Assembly (NCBI GenBank): GCA_020854915.1
Contig: JAHKLT010000013.1
Coordinates: 1-59,826, forward strand
Origin: Methanobacteriaceae archaeon
GTDB lineage: Archaea; Methanobacteriota; Methanobacteria; Methanobacteriales; Methanobacteriaceae
Direction: 5' to 3'
Length of the DNA: 59,826 nt
In this document: positions 36,404-46,538 of the stretch, piece after piece
How the letters are laid out: each line of letters begins with the position of its first letter
Position numbering within the stretch: position 1 is the stretch's first letter
Program-made: the position numbers and the translations under genes
Notes under the pieces: model-generated
The model's database searches: none
Told to the model about the DNA's origin: nothing
The model's input: only the letters and a program-made list of their open reading frames with translations

Positions 36404-36772
36404 ATGGCAAAAGTTTATGTAAAATTTGATACACCTGAAGAATTAGCTGATCAGGTAGAAGAAGCATTAGAAGTAGCGAAACGTACCGGTAAGGTGGCAA
36501 AAGGAACCAATGAGGTTACTAAATTTATTGAAAGAGGAGACGCAGCTCTTGTTGTAATAGCTGAAGATGTTGATCCTGAAGAAATTGTAGCTCATATTCC
36601 AGTTCTTGCTGAAGAAAAGGAAATTCCATTTGCATATTTAGCAACTAAAGAAAAAGTTGGTGGAGCTGCTGGTTTAAGTGTTGGTACTGCTTCTGCTTGT
36701 ATAGTTAATGCTGGAGACGCTGAAGAATCAGTGAATGAAATTGTTGAAAAGGTCGCAGAACTTAAAGATTAA
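36404..36772 (+). CDS. rpl7ae: Ribosomal protein L7Ae
   Basis: 122 residues: MAKVYVKFDTPEELADQVEEAL, the RNA-binding KGTNEVTKFIERG, and VIAEDVDPEEIVAHIP. Binds kink-turns in 23S rRNA, box C/D and H/ACA guide RNAs and RNase P. The start is ATG 36404 after AGGAGG; an ATG at 36383 lies before the ribosome site and is rejected. First gene of L7Ae-S28e-L24e-ndk-infB. Confidence 0.95.
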   Translation: MAKVYVKFDTPEELADQVEEALEVAKRTGKVAKGTNEVTKFIERGDAALVVIAEDVDPEEIVAHIPVLAEEKEIPFAYLATKEKVGGAAGLSVGTASACIVNAGDAEESVNEIVEKVAELKD

Positions 36773-36802
36773 TCATTTGATTAATTCTATAAGGTGATTT
36801 AG

Positions 36803-37009
36803 ATGGAAGAAGGAACTCCAGCTGAAGTTATTGAAGTTCTTAAAAGAACTGGAATGACTGGTGAGGTAATGCAAATTAAATGCAGAATCCTCGATGGAAG
36901 AGATAAAGGTAGAATATTAACAAGAAACATCATGGGTCCTGTTAGAGAAGGCGATGTTTTAATGTTACTTGATACTATTAGGGAAGCTAAGGAAATTAAA
37001 ACTCCTTAA
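36803..37009 (+). CDS. rps28e: 30S ribosomal protein S28e
   Basis: 68 residues with [39 protein letters not shown], the S28e signature OB-fold. Small-subunit protein near the mRNA exit. ATG follows AGGTGAT; second gene of the operon. Confidence 0.95.
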   Translation: MEEGTPAEVIEVLKRTGMTGEVMQIKCRILDGRDKGRILTRNIMGPVREGDVLMLLDTIREAKEIKTP

Positions 37010-37032
37010 TCTAATATAGAAGGTGTACGTAC

Positions 37033-37194
37033 ATGAGAACTTGTTCATTCTGCAGTAAAGAAATAGATGAAGGTACTGGAAAAATGTATGTCAAAAAAGA
37101 CGGATCTATCTATTTCTTTTGTGGCAGTAAATGTGAAAAAAACATGATTCAACTTGGTAGGGTTCCAAGGAAAGTTAAATGGGTTAAACAATGA
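37033..37194 (+). CDS. rpl24e: 50S ribosomal protein L24e
   Basis: 53 residues: [23 protein letters not shown] then [23 protein letters not shown]. Four cysteines form the L24e zinc site. ATG 37033 follows AGGTG; the stop overlaps the ndk start by four bases (ATGA), so translation is coupled. Confidence 0.95.
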   Translation: MRTCSFCSKEIDEGTGKMYVKKDGSIYFFCGSKCEKNMIQLGRVPRKVKWVKQ

Positions 37195-37643
37195 TTGAAA
37201 AAAGTTTTGTAATGATGAAACCTGATGCTGTTGCAAGACGTCTTATGGGTAAAGTTTTAAACAGATTTGAAGAAAAAGGTCTTAAAATCGTAGCTATGAA
37301 GATGATACACATTGATGAAAGCTTAGCTAAAACTCATTATGGCGAACACAGTGACAAACCATTTTTCAATGATTTAGTATCATATATTACTTCATCACCA
37401 TCACTTGCTATGGTTATTGAAGGTGATGATGCTATTAGTTTAATTAGAAAAATTGTAGGTGCTACAAATCCAAAAGAAGCAGATCTTGGAACTATTAGAG
37501 GGGATTTTGCTATGGATACTGGAAGAAATATTATTCATGCTTCTGATGCTCCTGAATCTGCAGAAAGAGAAATTAATCTTTTTTTTAAAGATGATGAAAT
37601 TTGTGAATATGAAATAACAGACAATATTTGGCTTTATGAATAG
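37191..37643 (+). CDS. ndk: Nucleoside-diphosphate kinase
   Basis: 150 residues: [25 protein letters not shown], and [16 protein letters not shown] with the phosphorylated His at 116. Makes NTPs from NDPs; its position before the GTPase infB gene is conserved in archaea. Five bases separate it from infB. Confidence 0.95.
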   Translation: MIEKSFVMMKPDAVARRLMGKVLNRFEEKGLKIVAMKMIHIDESLAKTHYGEHSDKPFFNDLVSYITSSPSLAMVIEGDDAISLIRKIVGATNPKEADLGTIRGDFAMDTGRNIIHASDAPESAEREINLFFKDDEICEYEITDNIWLYE

Positions 37644-37648
37644 ATATT

Positions 37649-39439
37649 ATGAAAATTAGATCTCCGATTGTATCAGTTTTAGGTCATGTAGACCATGGTA
37701 AAACTTCATTACTAGATTTTATTAGGGGAAGTACAATTGCTGATAAAGAAGCAGGTGGTATTACTCAACATATAGGTGCTACTGAAATACCTATAGATAC
37801 TATTAATAATATTTGTGGAGATTTTATTGAGAAATTAACTATTAAAGATACAATTCCTGGACTATTCTTTATTGATACTCCTGGTCATGCAGCATTCACT
37901 ACTTTAAGAAAACGTGGTGGTGCATTAGCTGATTTAGCTATTTTAATAGTGGATATGAACGAAGGATTTAAACCTCAAACATATGAGGCACTAAATATAT
38001 TAAAACTATATAAAACTCCTTTTATTGTTGCAGCTAATAAAGTAGATAAAATTTTTGGATGGGAATCTAAGACAAATGCTTCATTTAATGAAACATTTCA
38101 AAATCAAGCTAAAAATGTTAAACAAGACCTTGATAATAAAATTTATGAATTAGTGGGAACACTACATAAAGAAGGATTCCAATCTGAAAGATTTGATCGA
38201 ATTAGTGATTTTTCAACACAGATTAGTATTATACCTATTAGTGCAAAAACTGGTGAAGGGATTATAGAATTAATAGCTATGCTTCTTGGTCTAGCTCAAG
38301 AATATCTAACTGAACAATTACAAATTCAAGAAGATGCTCCAGCAAAAGGAACAGTTTTAGAAGTTAAAGAAGAAACTGGTTTAGGAATGACAATTGATAC
38401 GATTATTTATGATGGAGTTCTCCGAAATAATGATGAAATTGCCTTAATGGTTTCTTCAGATGATGTTTTAACTACTAAAATAAGGTCTATTTTAAAACCT
38501 TTACCTCTTGAAGAAATGAGAGATTCTAAAAAGAAATTCAAAAAAGTTAAAGAAGTTGTTGCAGCTGCAGGAATCAAAATTGCTGCTCCAAACTTAGATA
38601 ATGTTATTTCTGGTTCACCACTTAGAGTTTTAAATAATAAAGACGATTCAGAAAATGAAATTCTAAAAGAAATAGAAGATTTAACAATTGAAACAGATGA
38701 TGAAGGAATTTTAGTTAAAGCTGATACTTTAGGTTCTCTTGAAGCTATGGTTAAATTGCTTCATGAATTAAATATTCCTATTCGTTCTGCAGAAATTGGT
38801 GATGTAAATCGTCGAGATATTATAAACTCTACTATAGCTCAAAAAGAAAATGAGCTTCATGGAGCAATTATTGCTTATAATGTAAAAGTCCATCCTAAAT
38901 GTGAAGAAGAGTTATCTACTTCAAATATTCGTCTTTTTTCAGGTGAAGTAATTTATAAAATTGTTGAGGAATATGAAGAATGGATTAATGAAATTGAAGA
39001 AGCTAATAAAAAATCAGTTTATGAAAATATTGTTAAACCAGGTAAATTTATGGTTTTACCAAAATTAATTTTCCGTCAAAGTAAACCTTCAATAGTTGGT
39101 ATTGAAGTATTAAGTGGTACTGTTAAACAAAATCAAAAAATTATTAATTCTAATGGTGATGTTGTAGGCACAGTTATTAGTATGGAAGATAAAGGGGAAA
39201 CATTACCTTCAATATCTCGTGGTGAACGTGTAGCTATGGCTATTAAAGATGCTATTGTAGGTAAACATTTTGATGAAAGTGATGAGCTTTATGTTGATAT
39301 TCCTGAAAATCATTTTAAATATATTGAACGTGAATTGAAAGATAAATTAAGTGAAGATGAATTTGAAACTCTTCATAAATTTTTAGAAATAAAACAAAAA
39401 ATAGACCCCGAATGGGGTGTTTTTGGACTTTTTGAATAA
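37649..39439 (+). CDS. infB: Translation initiation factor aIF5B (IF-2 homologue)
   Basis: 596 residues. GTPase motifs: G1 [10 protein letters not shown]2 [11 protein letters not shown]3 DTPGHAAF, G4 NKVDKI, then beta-barrel and the C-terminal IF2-type domains, lacking the long bacterial N-terminus as expected for archaea. Promotes subunit joining and initiator tRNA positioning. Full length. Confidence 0.95.
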   Translation: MKIRSPIVSVLGHVDHGKTSLLDFIRGSTIADKEAGGITQHIGATEIPIDTINNICGDFIEKLTIKDTIPGLFFIDTPGHAAFTTLRKRGGALADLAILIVDMNEGFKPQTYEALNILKLYKTPFIVAANKVDKIFGWESKTNASFNETFQNQAKNVKQDLDNKIYELVGTLHKEGFQSERFDRISDFSTQISIIPISAKTGEGIIELIAMLLGLAQEYLTEQLQIQEDAPAKGTVLEVKEETGLGMTIDTIIYDGVLRNNDEIALMVSSDDVLTTKIRSILKPLPLEEMRDSKKKFKKVKEVVAAAGIKIAAPNLDNVISGSPLRVLNNKDDSENEILKEIEDLTIETDDEGILVKADTLGSLEAMVKLLHELNIPIRSAEIGDVNRRDIINSTIAQKENELHGAIIAYNVKVHPKCEEELSTSNIRLFSGEVIYKIVEEYEEWINEIEEANKKSVYENIVKPGKFMVLPKLIFRQSKPSIVGIEVLSGTVKQNQKIINSNGDVVGTVISMEDKGETLPSISRGERVAMAIKDAIVGKHFDESDELYVDIPENHFKYIERELKDKLSEDEFETLHKFLEIKQKIDPEWGVFGLFE

Positions 39440-39473
39440 TTATTATAAATAAAAATTAAAGGAGGAAAGTATC

Positions 39474-39860
39474 ATGGTATTTAAAGTTGTTGTCTCTGAT
39501 AAGGAAGAAAGCCATCAAATAGAATTTGATGATGCTAATAAAAAAATTATTGGATTATCTATTGGAGATGATTTTGATGGTGGAATCATCGGTTTAGATG
39601 GTTATGATTTAAAAATCACTGGTGGTAGTGATAAAAATGGTTTTACTATGAGAAAAGATGTCTTTGGTTCTGGAAGAATTAAGAGTTTATTAACCGATGG
39701 CGTTGGTTATAAACCTAAATCTAAAGGTACTAAAAGACGTAAAACTGTTAGAGGGAAAACTATTTCTGATGATATAGTTCAAATTAATACTGTTGTTGTA
39801 TCAGCAGGTAATAAAAAAATAGCTGATATTTTGAATACTGAAGATGAAGAGGAAGAATAG
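39474..39860 (+). CDS. rps6e: 30S ribosomal protein S6e
   Basis: 128 residues: IGLSIGDDFDGGIIGLDGYDLKITGGSDKNGFTMRKDV, then GVGYKPKSKGTKRRKTVRGKTIS, diagnostic for S6e. ATG follows GGAGGAAAG. It starts a second long translation gene run. Confidence 0.95.
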   Translation: MVFKVVVSDKEESHQIEFDDANKKIIGLSIGDDFDGGIIGLDGYDLKITGGSDKNGFTMRKDVFGSGRIKSLLTDGVGYKPKSKGTKRRKTVRGKTISDDIVQINTVVVSAGNKKIADILNTEDEEEE

Positions 39861-39904
39861 TATTCTACTCTCTTCAATCTTATAAATTTAAAAAGGTGTA
39901 ATCT

Positions 39905-41119
39905 GTGAAAGTACAATCTGATGTAAACATTGGTTTAGTAGGTCATGTAGACCATGGTAAGACAACTCTTACTAAAGCTTTATCAGGAATCTGGACAGAT
40001 ACCCATAGTGAAGAAACAAAAAGAGGAATTTCTATTCGTTTAGGCTATGCTGATATCGAATTTAGGAAATGTGAAGATTGTGAAGAGCCTTTATGTTATA
40101 CTACATCTGAAATTTGTGAAAACTGTGGTAAAAAAACTGAGTTATTGAGGAAAGTGTCTTTTGTTGATGCTCCTGGACATGAAACTTTAATGGCAACTAT
40201 GCTCTCTGGAGCTGCTATAATGGATGGTGCAGTTTTAGTTATAGCTGCAAATGAATATTGTCCTCAACCTCAAACTAAAGAACACTTAATGGCACTTGAT
40301 GTTATTGGCGTTAAAGATGTTATTGTTGTTCAAAATAAAATTGATATTGTTTCAAAAGAAAGAGCTATTGAAAGTTATAATGAAATTAAAGAATTTGTTA
40401 AAGGTACTTGTGCAGAAGATGCTCCAATTATACCAGTTTCTGCTCAACAAGGTGCAAATATCGATATATTAATAGATGCTATTAATAAAAAGATTAAAAC
40501 TCCTAAACGTAGTTTAAGAAAATCACCTTTAATGCATGTTGCAAGATCTTTTGATATTAATAAACCTGGTTCATCTCCTGATTCTATTAAAGGAGGGGTT
40601 ATTGGTGGAACTTTAGTTCAAGGTAATCTTAAAGTAGGAAGTACTATTGAAATTCGCCCAGGTATTAATAATAATGATGAATGGATTGGTTTAAAATCTG
40701 AAATTATTGGTTTAAATGCTAATGGTGAAGATGTTGATAAAGTTGGTCCTGGTGGTTTAATTGGTGTAGCTACTAAATTAGATCCATCTTTAACTAAAGC
40801 AGATTCTTTATCTGGATCTGTAGCTGGAAAAGTTGGCTCACTTCCTGATGTTCTCCATAGTTTTGATATGGAAGCACATTTACTTGATCGTGTTGTGGGA
40901 ACTAAAGAAGAAAAGGATGTTGCTCCTATAAAACTTAAAGAACAGTTAATGATTAATTGTGGAACTACAACAACAGTGGGTGTTGTTAGTTCAACTAAGA
41001 AAAATAAAATTAATGTTAAACTTAAACTACCTGTCTGTGCTGATAAAGGAGATAGGATTGCTTTGAGTCGTCGTGTTGGAGCTCGATGGAGATTAATTGG
41101 TTATGGTATTATTCTTTAA
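39905..41119 (+). CDS. eif2g: Translation initiation factor 2 subunit gamma
   Basis: 404 residues. [10 protein letters not shown], the zinc knuckle CEDCEEPL...CENCG, DAPGHE, NKIDIV, and three beta-barrel domains. Gamma is the GTPase core that delivers initiator Met-tRNA. GTG start at 39905 after AAGGTG. The PIN nuclease gene follows, an arrangement I recall as common in archaea. Confidence 0.95.
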   Translation: MKVQSDVNIGLVGHVDHGKTTLTKALSGIWTDTHSEETKRGISIRLGYADIEFRKCEDCEEPLCYTTSEICENCGKKTELLRKVSFVDAPGHETLMATMLSGAAIMDGAVLVIAANEYCPQPQTKEHLMALDVIGVKDVIVVQNKIDIVSKERAIESYNEIKEFVKGTCAEDAPIIPVSAQQGANIDILIDAINKKIKTPKRSLRKSPLMHVARSFDINKPGSSPDSIKGGVIGGTLVQGNLKVGSTIEIRPGINNNDEWIGLKSEIIGLNANGEDVDKVGPGGLIGVATKLDPSLTKADSLSGSVAGKVGSLPDVLHSFDMEAHLLDRVVGTKEEKDVAPIKLKEQLMINCGTTTTVGVVSSTKKNKINVKLKLPVCADKGDRIALSRRVGARWRLIGYGIIL

Positions 41120-41132
41120 TTAATGGGATAAA

Positions 41133-41524
41133 ATGGAATCTAATGAAGTAGTTATAGATACAAATTTTTCATGATTCCCTTTCAGTTCAATGTTGATATT
41201 ATTGATGAACTTGAAAAAGCTTTTCCGTCTTATAATTTGGTAACTCCTCTATTTGTAATTGATGAGTTAAAAGGATTAAAAAATAATAAGAAAAGTAAAA
41301 TTAGGGTAAATGCTAGCTTAGCTCTTAAGATTGCAAACTCTTCTAAGATTGAAATTAAAAATATTCCACTAAATAAAAATGAATCTGTTGATGATGCTTT
41401 AATTAGAGTTTCAAAAGTCTTAGCTACTAATGATATTGATCTAAAAAAACGTGCAAAAGAAAAAGGTATAGTAGTTGCATATTTAAGACAGAAAAGATAT
41501 ATAAATATTGATGGAAAGTTATAA
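41133..41524 (+). pseudogene. PIN-domain nuclease (Fcf1-like, COG1412 type), frameshifted
   Basis: From ATG 41133 the frame reads MESNEVVIDTNFS and then meets TGA at 41172. From 41171 another frame continues MIPFQFNVDIIDELEKAF to the end at 41524. Adding one base to the T-run at 41165-41169 joins both into one PIN domain, with the catalytic Asp in VVIDTNF, FVIDELKGL in the middle and LATNDIDLKKRAKEKG near the C-terminus. The gene next to aIF2-gamma in archaea is typically such an Fcf1-like rRNA-processing nuclease. The single-base loss is a real mutation or a sequencing error; without repair the catalytic Asp is lost. Confidence 0.85.
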
Positions 41525-41563
41525 TTTATTATAATATTTTATAAAATTTATTAGGTGATTTAA

Positions 41564-42088
41564 ATGAATTTATGGAGTGATCTTGAACCTGGTTCTAATA
41601 TACCTGATGTAGTTACTGCTGTTATTGAAGTACCTAAAGGATCAAGAAATAAATATGAATATGATAAGGATAATGAAGCCTTTTTATTAGATAGGGTTTT
41701 ATATTCTCCTGTAATTTACCCTGCTGATTATGGTTTTATTCCTAAATCTACTTATTATGATGGAGATCCGATGGATATTCTTGTTTTAATGGAACAAGCA
41801 ACTTTTCCAGGATGTATTATTGAAGCACGACCTATTGGAATTATGGGTATGATTGATGGTGGGGATAAAGACTATAAAATATTGTCTGTTCCAGCAGATG
41901 ATCCTAGATTTGAGGATATAACTGAAATTGATCATGTCCCTAAACATTTATTAAAGGAAATAGAACATTTCTTCAGTATTTATAAAAATCTTGAAGGAAA
42001 AGAAGTTGAAGTTTTAGGTTGGAAAGATTCTAAATCTGCTAAAGAAGAATTAATATCTTCTTTAGAAATGTATAAAGATAAATATTAA
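41564..42088 (+). CDS. ppa: Inorganic pyrophosphatase
   Basis: 174 residues of family I: PKGSRNKYEYDKDNEAFLLDRVLYSPVIYPADYGFIP and GDGDP-equivalent DGDPMDILVL, with the metal Asp residues and KDYKI present. Hydrolyses PPi from biosynthesis. ATG follows AGGTGAT. Confidence 0.95.
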   Translation: MNLWSDLEPGSNIPDVVTAVIEVPKGSRNKYEYDKDNEAFLLDRVLYSPVIYPADYGFIPKSTYYDGDPMDILVLMEQATFPGCIIEARPIGIMGMIDGGDKDYKILSVPADDPRFEDITEIDHVPKHLLKEIEHFFSIYKNLEGKEVEVLGWKDSKSAKEELISSLEMYKDKY

Positions 42089-42104
42089 AATTTGAGGGAT
42101 AAAC

Positions 42105-42662
42105 TTGTATTACATGACTAAAATTGAAGACACAGTAAGAATTCCACCATATCGTTTTGAAGACCCTCTTGAAGAAGTAGCCATTCAAACATTAAATGAA
42201 ACATATAATGGTTCATTAGATAAAAATTTAGGGTTACTTGTTAATGTTAATGAAATTGTTGAAATTGGTGATGGTAAGCTTATTATGGGTGATGGTGCTC
42301 CATATCATAATGTTGTTTTTAAAGCAATATTTTTTAAGCCAGAACAACAAGAAATTATTGATGGTGAAGTAATTGAAATAGCTGAATTCGGCGCTTTTGT
42401 TAGAATTGGTCCTATGGATGGTTTGGTTCATGTTTCTCAAGTCACTGATGATTATATTAACTATGATTCTAAAAGAGGAGCATTAATTGCAAAAGAATCT
42501 AATAAATCTTTAGATGAGGGTGATTTAGTTAGATCTAGGATTGTAGCTATTAGTCTTAAAGATAATTCAATTAAAAATACTAAAATTGGTCTTACAATGA
42601 GACAAAATGGATTAGGAAGATTTGAATGGATTGAAGAATATAAAAGGAAGGCTAAAAAATGA
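42105..42662 (+). CDS. rpoE: RNA polymerase subunit Rpo7 (RpoE')
   Basis: 185 residues: TTG start 42105 ([22 protein letters not shown]), N-terminal RNP-like domain with LLVNVNEI and [17 protein letters not shown]-terminal S1 domain ([25 protein letters not shown]). Forms the polymerase stalk with Rpo4. GAGGGAT precedes the TTG. The stop overlaps spt4 by four bases. Confidence 0.95.
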   Translation: MYYMTKIEDTVRIPPYRFEDPLEEVAIQTLNETYNGSLDKNLGLLVNVNEIVEIGDGKLIMGDGAPYHNVVFKAIFFKPEQQEIIDGEVIEIAEFGAFVRIGPMDGLVHVSQVTDDYINYDSKRGALIAKESNKSLDEGDLVRSRIVAISLKDNSIKNTKIGLTMRQNGLGRFEWIEEYKRKAKK

Positions 42663-42835
42663 ATGCATGTACTTCTTGTAAAATGTTATCTTCAAAAGAA
42701 CGTTGCCCTGTTTGTGGTAATCCTACTAGTTCAAATTGGAGTGGCTTGTTAGTTATTACTAATCCTGATGAGTCCGCTGTTGCTAAAGAACTTGGAATAA
42801 GTTTAGCTGGTGAATATTGTCTTAGAGTAAGATAA
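42659..42835 (+). CDS. spt4: Transcription elongation factor Spt4 (RpoE'')
   Basis: 58 residues: [10 protein letters not shown]...[31 protein letters not shown]. The four-Cys zinc site and the Spt5-binding region are complete. Works with Spt5 to keep the polymerase clamp closed. ATG 42659 overlaps the rpoE stop. Confidence 0.94.
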   Translation: MNACTSCKMLSSKERCPVCGNPTSSNWSGLLVITNPDESAVAKELGISLAGEYCLRVR

Positions 42836-42852
42836 ATAAATGAGGTATAATT

Positions 42853-43353
42853 TTGTATAAAATTAATGATAAAGTAACTCCTCAGGTTAAAGAACCTTTG
42901 GGTAATTTATATCCTTACTTTGAAGATGCTATTAATGATATTAAAAATTCTAAATTTTTTATATCTGTAGGTGATGCTACTTTAAATAATTTAATTCAAA
43001 ATAAAATATATCCTAATTTAAGTATTATAGATAATCTTATTCAAAGAAAAAATCATGATTATAATATTATAAAATCAGAAATGGTTTATAATGCAAAAAA
43101 CCCTTCAGGATTCATTACTGATGATTTATGGGAAACCATAGAAACTGCCATTAATACAGCTAAGAATGATAATTTTCATCATTTGATCGTTGTTGATGGG
43201 GAAGAAGATCTTGCTGTTCTTCCATGTGTTTTATTAGCACCTGAAGATGCTACTATTGCTTATGGGCAACCGAATGAAGGATTAGTCCTTTTTAATGTTT
43301 CTGATGTCAAAAATAAAGCAAAAACTATTTTAGATAATTTTACAAAACTTTAA
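42853..43353 (+). CDS. GTP-dependent dephospho-CoA kinase (DUF359)
   Basis: 166 residues matching the archaeal DUF359 family: SVGDATLNNLI, DNLIQRKN (acidic catalytic region), VDGEEDLAVLPCVLLAPEDATIAYGQPNEGLVLF. It completes coenzyme A synthesis using GTP in archaea. TTG start at 42853 after GAGGT. It sits between spt4 and S24e, the usual archaeal position. Confidence 0.9.
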   Translation: MYKINDKVTPQVKEPLGNLYPYFEDAINDIKNSKFFISVGDATLNNLIQNKIYPNLSIIDNLIQRKNHDYNIIKSEMVYNAKNPSGFITDDLWETIETAINTAKNDNFHHLIVVDGEEDLAVLPCVLLAPEDATIAYGQPNEGLVLFNVSDVKNKAKTILDNFTKL

Positions 43354-43364
43354 GAGGTTTAAAT

Positions 43365-43703
43365 ATGGAAATAGATATTGTTAATCAAAAAGATAATAAA
43401 GTATTAAATAGAAATGAAGTTAAATTTGTTTGTAACTATGAAGGGGAAGCTACTCCTAAATTAACTGATGTTAAAAGCAAATTAATAGCTTTATTAAATA
43501 GTAAAAAAGATTTAATTGTTATAGATTCACTTCAACCTCACTTTGGTGAAGCTAAAGCTTTAGGATATGCTAAAGTTTATGATTCTAAAGAAGATTTAGA
43601 ATACATAGAAACTGAAAGTGTTATTGCTAAAAATGCTCAAGAAGAAGCTTCAGAAGAATTAGGTGAAGAAGTTTCAGAAGATGAAGAAAATAGTGAAGAA
43701 TAA
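43365..43703 (+). CDS. rps24e: 30S ribosomal protein S24e
   Basis: 112 residues: NKVLNRNEVKFVCNYEGEATPKLTDVKSKL, VIDSLQPHFGEAKALGYAKVYDSKED, then a Glu-rich tail (about 90-112). Matches S24e; the acidic tail is longer than the core. Confidence 0.94.
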   Translation: MEIDIVNQKDNKVLNRNEVKFVCNYEGEATPKLTDVKSKLIALLNSKKDLIVIDSLQPHFGEAKALGYAKVYDSKEDLEYIETESVIAKNAQEEASEELGEEVSEDEENSEE

Positions 43704-43717
43704 AAGGAGTTTTTAAT

Positions 43718-43870
43718 ATGAAAATATCTAGTCTTTATAAAGTAGATGGAGATAAATTAGAAAGAAAAAATCCTATTTGCCCACGTTGTTCAAATGGTGT
43801 TTTTTTAGCAGATCATAATAACAGATTATCTTGTGGAAAATGCGGATATACTGAAATGAAAAAGAAATAA
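43718..43870 (+). CDS. rps27ae: 30S ribosomal protein S27ae
   Basis: 50 residues: MKISSLYKVDGDKLERKNPICPRC and LSCGKCGYTE. Four cysteines form the zinc ribbon. ATG 43718 follows AAAGGAG. Confidence 0.94.
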   Translation: MKISSLYKVDGDKLERKNPICPRCSNGVFLADHNNRLSCGKCGYTEMKKK

Positions 43871-43889
43871 CTTTTAATAGGTGAGCTGT

Positions 43890-45299
43890 TTGAATTTAAG
43901 AGCTGGTCGGCTTAAAAAGCAAATGAGTGATGAAGCCGCTGATTATACTTCTTCTTTATCATCAGATATGGTGATTTTTGAAGCAGATATAAAATGTAAC
44001 TTTGCACATGTTCTAATGCTTAAAGAAGAAAAGATTATTGATAATGATATTGCAGATAAAATTTTAGAAGCTTTAGATAAGCTTAAAGAAGAAGGATATG
44101 ATGCTTTAACTTTTGATAATTCAGTTGAAGATATTCATATGGCTATTGAAAATTATGTTACGGATATTGTTGGTTCTGATGCAGGTTTTATGCATACAGC
44201 AAAATCTAGAAACGATCAAGTAGCTACTGATATTCGTTTAGTACTTCGTGATAAAATAACTGATATACAACTTGGTATTTTAGAGTTTATTGAAGGTTTA
44301 ACTTTATTTGCAAATGAACATTTAGAAACAGTAATGGTTGGTTATACTCATCTTCAACATGCACAACCTATTACAATAGCTCATCATTTAATGGCTTATG
44401 CTCAATCATTAAAAAGAGATTATGAACGTTTAAATGATACTTATAAAAGGGTTAATTTAAATCCTTTAGGTTCTGCTGCTATGACTACTACTAGTTTTCC
44501 TATTAATAGGCAGTTAACAACTGACTTACTTGGATTTGATGCTTATCTTGAGAATTCTATGGATGGAGTTGCTTCAAGAGATTTTATAAGTGAAACTGTT
44601 TTTGATTTGTCTTCTCTTATGACTACTCTTTCTAAAATTTGCGAGGAGTTAATTTTGTGGAGTAGCTATGAATTTGGTGTTGTTCAAATAGCTGATGAAT
44701 ATTCTTCTACATCATCTATAATGCCTCAAAAAAAGAATCCTGATGTTGCTGAACTTGCAAGATCAAAGGCTACAATTGTTAATGGAGAACTAATTAGTAT
44801 ATTAACAATCTTAAAAGCTATTCCTTATACTTATAATAGAGATTTACAAGAAATTACTCCTCATTTATGGAATTCTATTTTTATTAGTGAAGAAACATTA
44901 AACATTGTTACAAAAATGCTTTTATCTGTAGAATTTAATAAAGATAGATGTTTAGAACTAGCGGGGAGTAATTTTGCAACTGTTACTGATTTAGCAGATA
45001 TTATGGTTCGCGAAAAGAAAATACCATTTAGAACTGCTCATAAAATTGTTGGTCGTGTTGTTAATGAGGCAATAGATCAAGACAAAAATATTAATTCTAA
45101 ATTCATCGATGAAATAGCTATTGATTTAGATTTTGATCCTTTAAATTTAGATGATTCTTTAGTTAAAAAAGTTTTAAATCCTTTAGAAAATGTTAAAATT
45201 AGATCTGTTCCTGGTGGTCCTTCTCCAGAAATGGTAAAAATAGCTATATCTAATCTTAATGAATTTTTAGATGAGGAATTTGAAAAAAAAGGTATTTAA
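43890..45299 (+). CDS. argH: Argininosuccinate lyase
   Basis: 469 residues from TTG 43890 ([22 protein letters not shown]); AGGTGA at 43879-43884 fits this start, while the GTG at 43881 lies inside the ribosome site. Fumarase-superfamily signature [11 protein letters not shown], plus SRNDQVATD and [10 protein letters not shown]. Final step of arginine synthesis. The 3' end overlaps the convergent zinc-ribbon gene by four bases. Confidence 0.94.
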   Translation: MNLRAGRLKKQMSDEAADYTSSLSSDMVIFEADIKCNFAHVLMLKEEKIIDNDIADKILEALDKLKEEGYDALTFDNSVEDIHMAIENYVTDIVGSDAGFMHTAKSRNDQVATDIRLVLRDKITDIQLGILEFIEGLTLFANEHLETVMVGYTHLQHAQPITIAHHLMAYAQSLKRDYERLNDTYKRVNLNPLGSAAMTTTSFPINRQLTTDLLGFDAYLENSMDGVASRDFISETVFDLSSLMTTLSKICEELILWSSYEFGVVQIADEYSSTSSIMPQKKNPDVAELARSKATIVNGELISILTILKAIPYTYNRDLQEITPHLWNSIFISEETLNIVTKMLLSVEFNKDRCLELAGSNFATVTDLADIMVREKKIPFRTAHKIVGRVVNEAIDQDKNINSKFIDEIAIDLDFDPLNLDDSLVKKVLNPLENVKIRSVPGGPSPEMVKIAISNLNEFLDEEFEKKGI

Positions 45300-45478
45300 T
45301 TAGTTTTTTCTTTTTGGTTATTTTCCCAATCTTCTTTTATTTCTTTTGATAATTCTTTATCTCCTATAATTATAGGTCCTGTATAATCACAATTTTTACA
45401 TACCCACATAGACCAATTTTGAGGAATTATCCAGTCAACATCTGTTGATCCACATCTTGGACACATTTTTAAATCCAT
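45296..45478 (-). CDS. Small zinc-ribbon protein
   Basis: 60 residues from ATG 45478: [29 protein letters not shown], then an acidic tail. A two-CxxC zinc ribbon with a Trp-rich loop ([12 protein letters not shown]). It follows the PP-loop gene; the ribosome site AAGTGAT overlaps that gene's stop, so the two are coupled. Possibly a partner of the PP-loop enzyme; function unknown. Confidence 0.75.
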   Translation of the reverse strand: MDLKMCPRCGSTDVDWIIPQNWSMWVCKNCDYTGPIIIGDKELSKEIKEDWENNQKEKTN

Positions 45479-45483
45479 TTTTA

Positions 45484-46515
45484 TCACTTATAAAAACTCC
45501 ATATTAAATCTAATGCTTCACCAGATTCTAATGCACCAGTTCTAGTTTCTCTTAAAATTCTTTGAATAGAAAATTTTTTCATATGAGAATATTTCTTGTG
45601 AACTTCATATAATAATGGGCATCCAAAACCTTCTATTTTATTTATATTATAATCTGATATAATATTTTTAATTTCTTGTTTTTGACTAATTGTTATAGCT
45701 GGAAGGTTTAATCTAGTAATATTTTCTTTCGTTTTAATGGATTGACTTCCTGTTGAAATCATATCTCCATAAATAACTAATGGTATATTATTATCATTTG
45801 CATATGTATTTATTGTATTTTCTATTTTTTTAGAACAATTTCCACATGGATGACTTTTACCATTTAATGATTCCCTAATAATATTATCATATTCTATTGG
45901 TATATATTTATGTGATACATTTAATTCTTTTGTTAGATTGTTTATATTTTTTTTAAATTGATTTGGTAAAACTATTGTTCCAGGATCAATTGTAATAGCT
46001 ATTGGATTAAATCCTAAAAATTTAGATAAAATTAATGAGAAATTACTATCTACTCCTCCAGATAAAGCTACACATGTTTTAAAATTACTTGTTTCATTGA
46101 AATTATTTTCTTTTATGAAATCTTTTAAATGGAATGTATAAATATTTTCTATTTTGTAGTTTAATAGTTTTTTTAAGTTATTAAAAGGGTTTATATCTAA
46201 TTTTGTCTTTGATATGAATTGATTTAAATACTTCAAAGATAATTTTAATTTGTACTTTTTTAAAATATAATCTTCATAACTTTCGACATGGATTTGATTA
46301 AGATTTAATTCTTCTTTTAATCTTCCAACTACCCATCCACCTTTTCCAATTACAGCAGACTTATCAACACGGTCTTCTCCAATAATCCAAAGTTCATTAT
46401 TTTTTAAAATGATTTCTTGAATATTTATATCTACTTCATCATGTTGAATTTCGCTTCTAATTTTATTTATACATTCTATTATTGAATTTTTTTTAATTAG
46501 CTTCTTATTTCTCAT
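45484..46515 (-). CDS. PP-loop ATPase with KH-like N-terminal domain
   Basis: 343 residues. N-terminal KH-type RNA-binding motif (DKSAVIGKGGWVVGRLKEEL, about 53-73). Then a PP-loop ATP pyrophosphatase domain with SGGVDS near residue 155, a Cys pair HPCGNCSKKIE and ETRTGALESGEALDLI at the end. Such ATPases activate tRNA bases or thiolate substrates (TtcA, ThiI and TtuA relatives). A tRNA or rRNA sulfur-transfer role is inferred. It is followed by a coupled zinc-ribbon gene. Confidence 0.85.
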   Translation of the reverse strand: MRNKKLIKKNSIIECINKIRSEIQHDEVDINIQEIILKNNELWIIGEDRVDKSAVIGKGGWVVGRLKEELNLNQIHVESYEDYILKKYKLKLSLKYLNQFISKTKLDINPFNNLKKLLNYKIENIYTFHLKDFIKENNFNETSNFKTCVALSGGVDSNFSLILSKFLGFNPIAITIDPGTIVLPNQFKKNINNLTKELNVSHKYIPIEYDNIIRESLNGKSHPCGNCSKKIENTINTYANDNNIPLVIYGDMISTGSQSIKTKENITRLNLPAITISQKQEIKNIISDYNINKIEGFGCPLLYEVHKKYSHMKKFSIQRILRETRTGALESGEALDLIWSFYK

Positions 46516-46538
46516 AATTATTCTAATTTTTATTTAAA

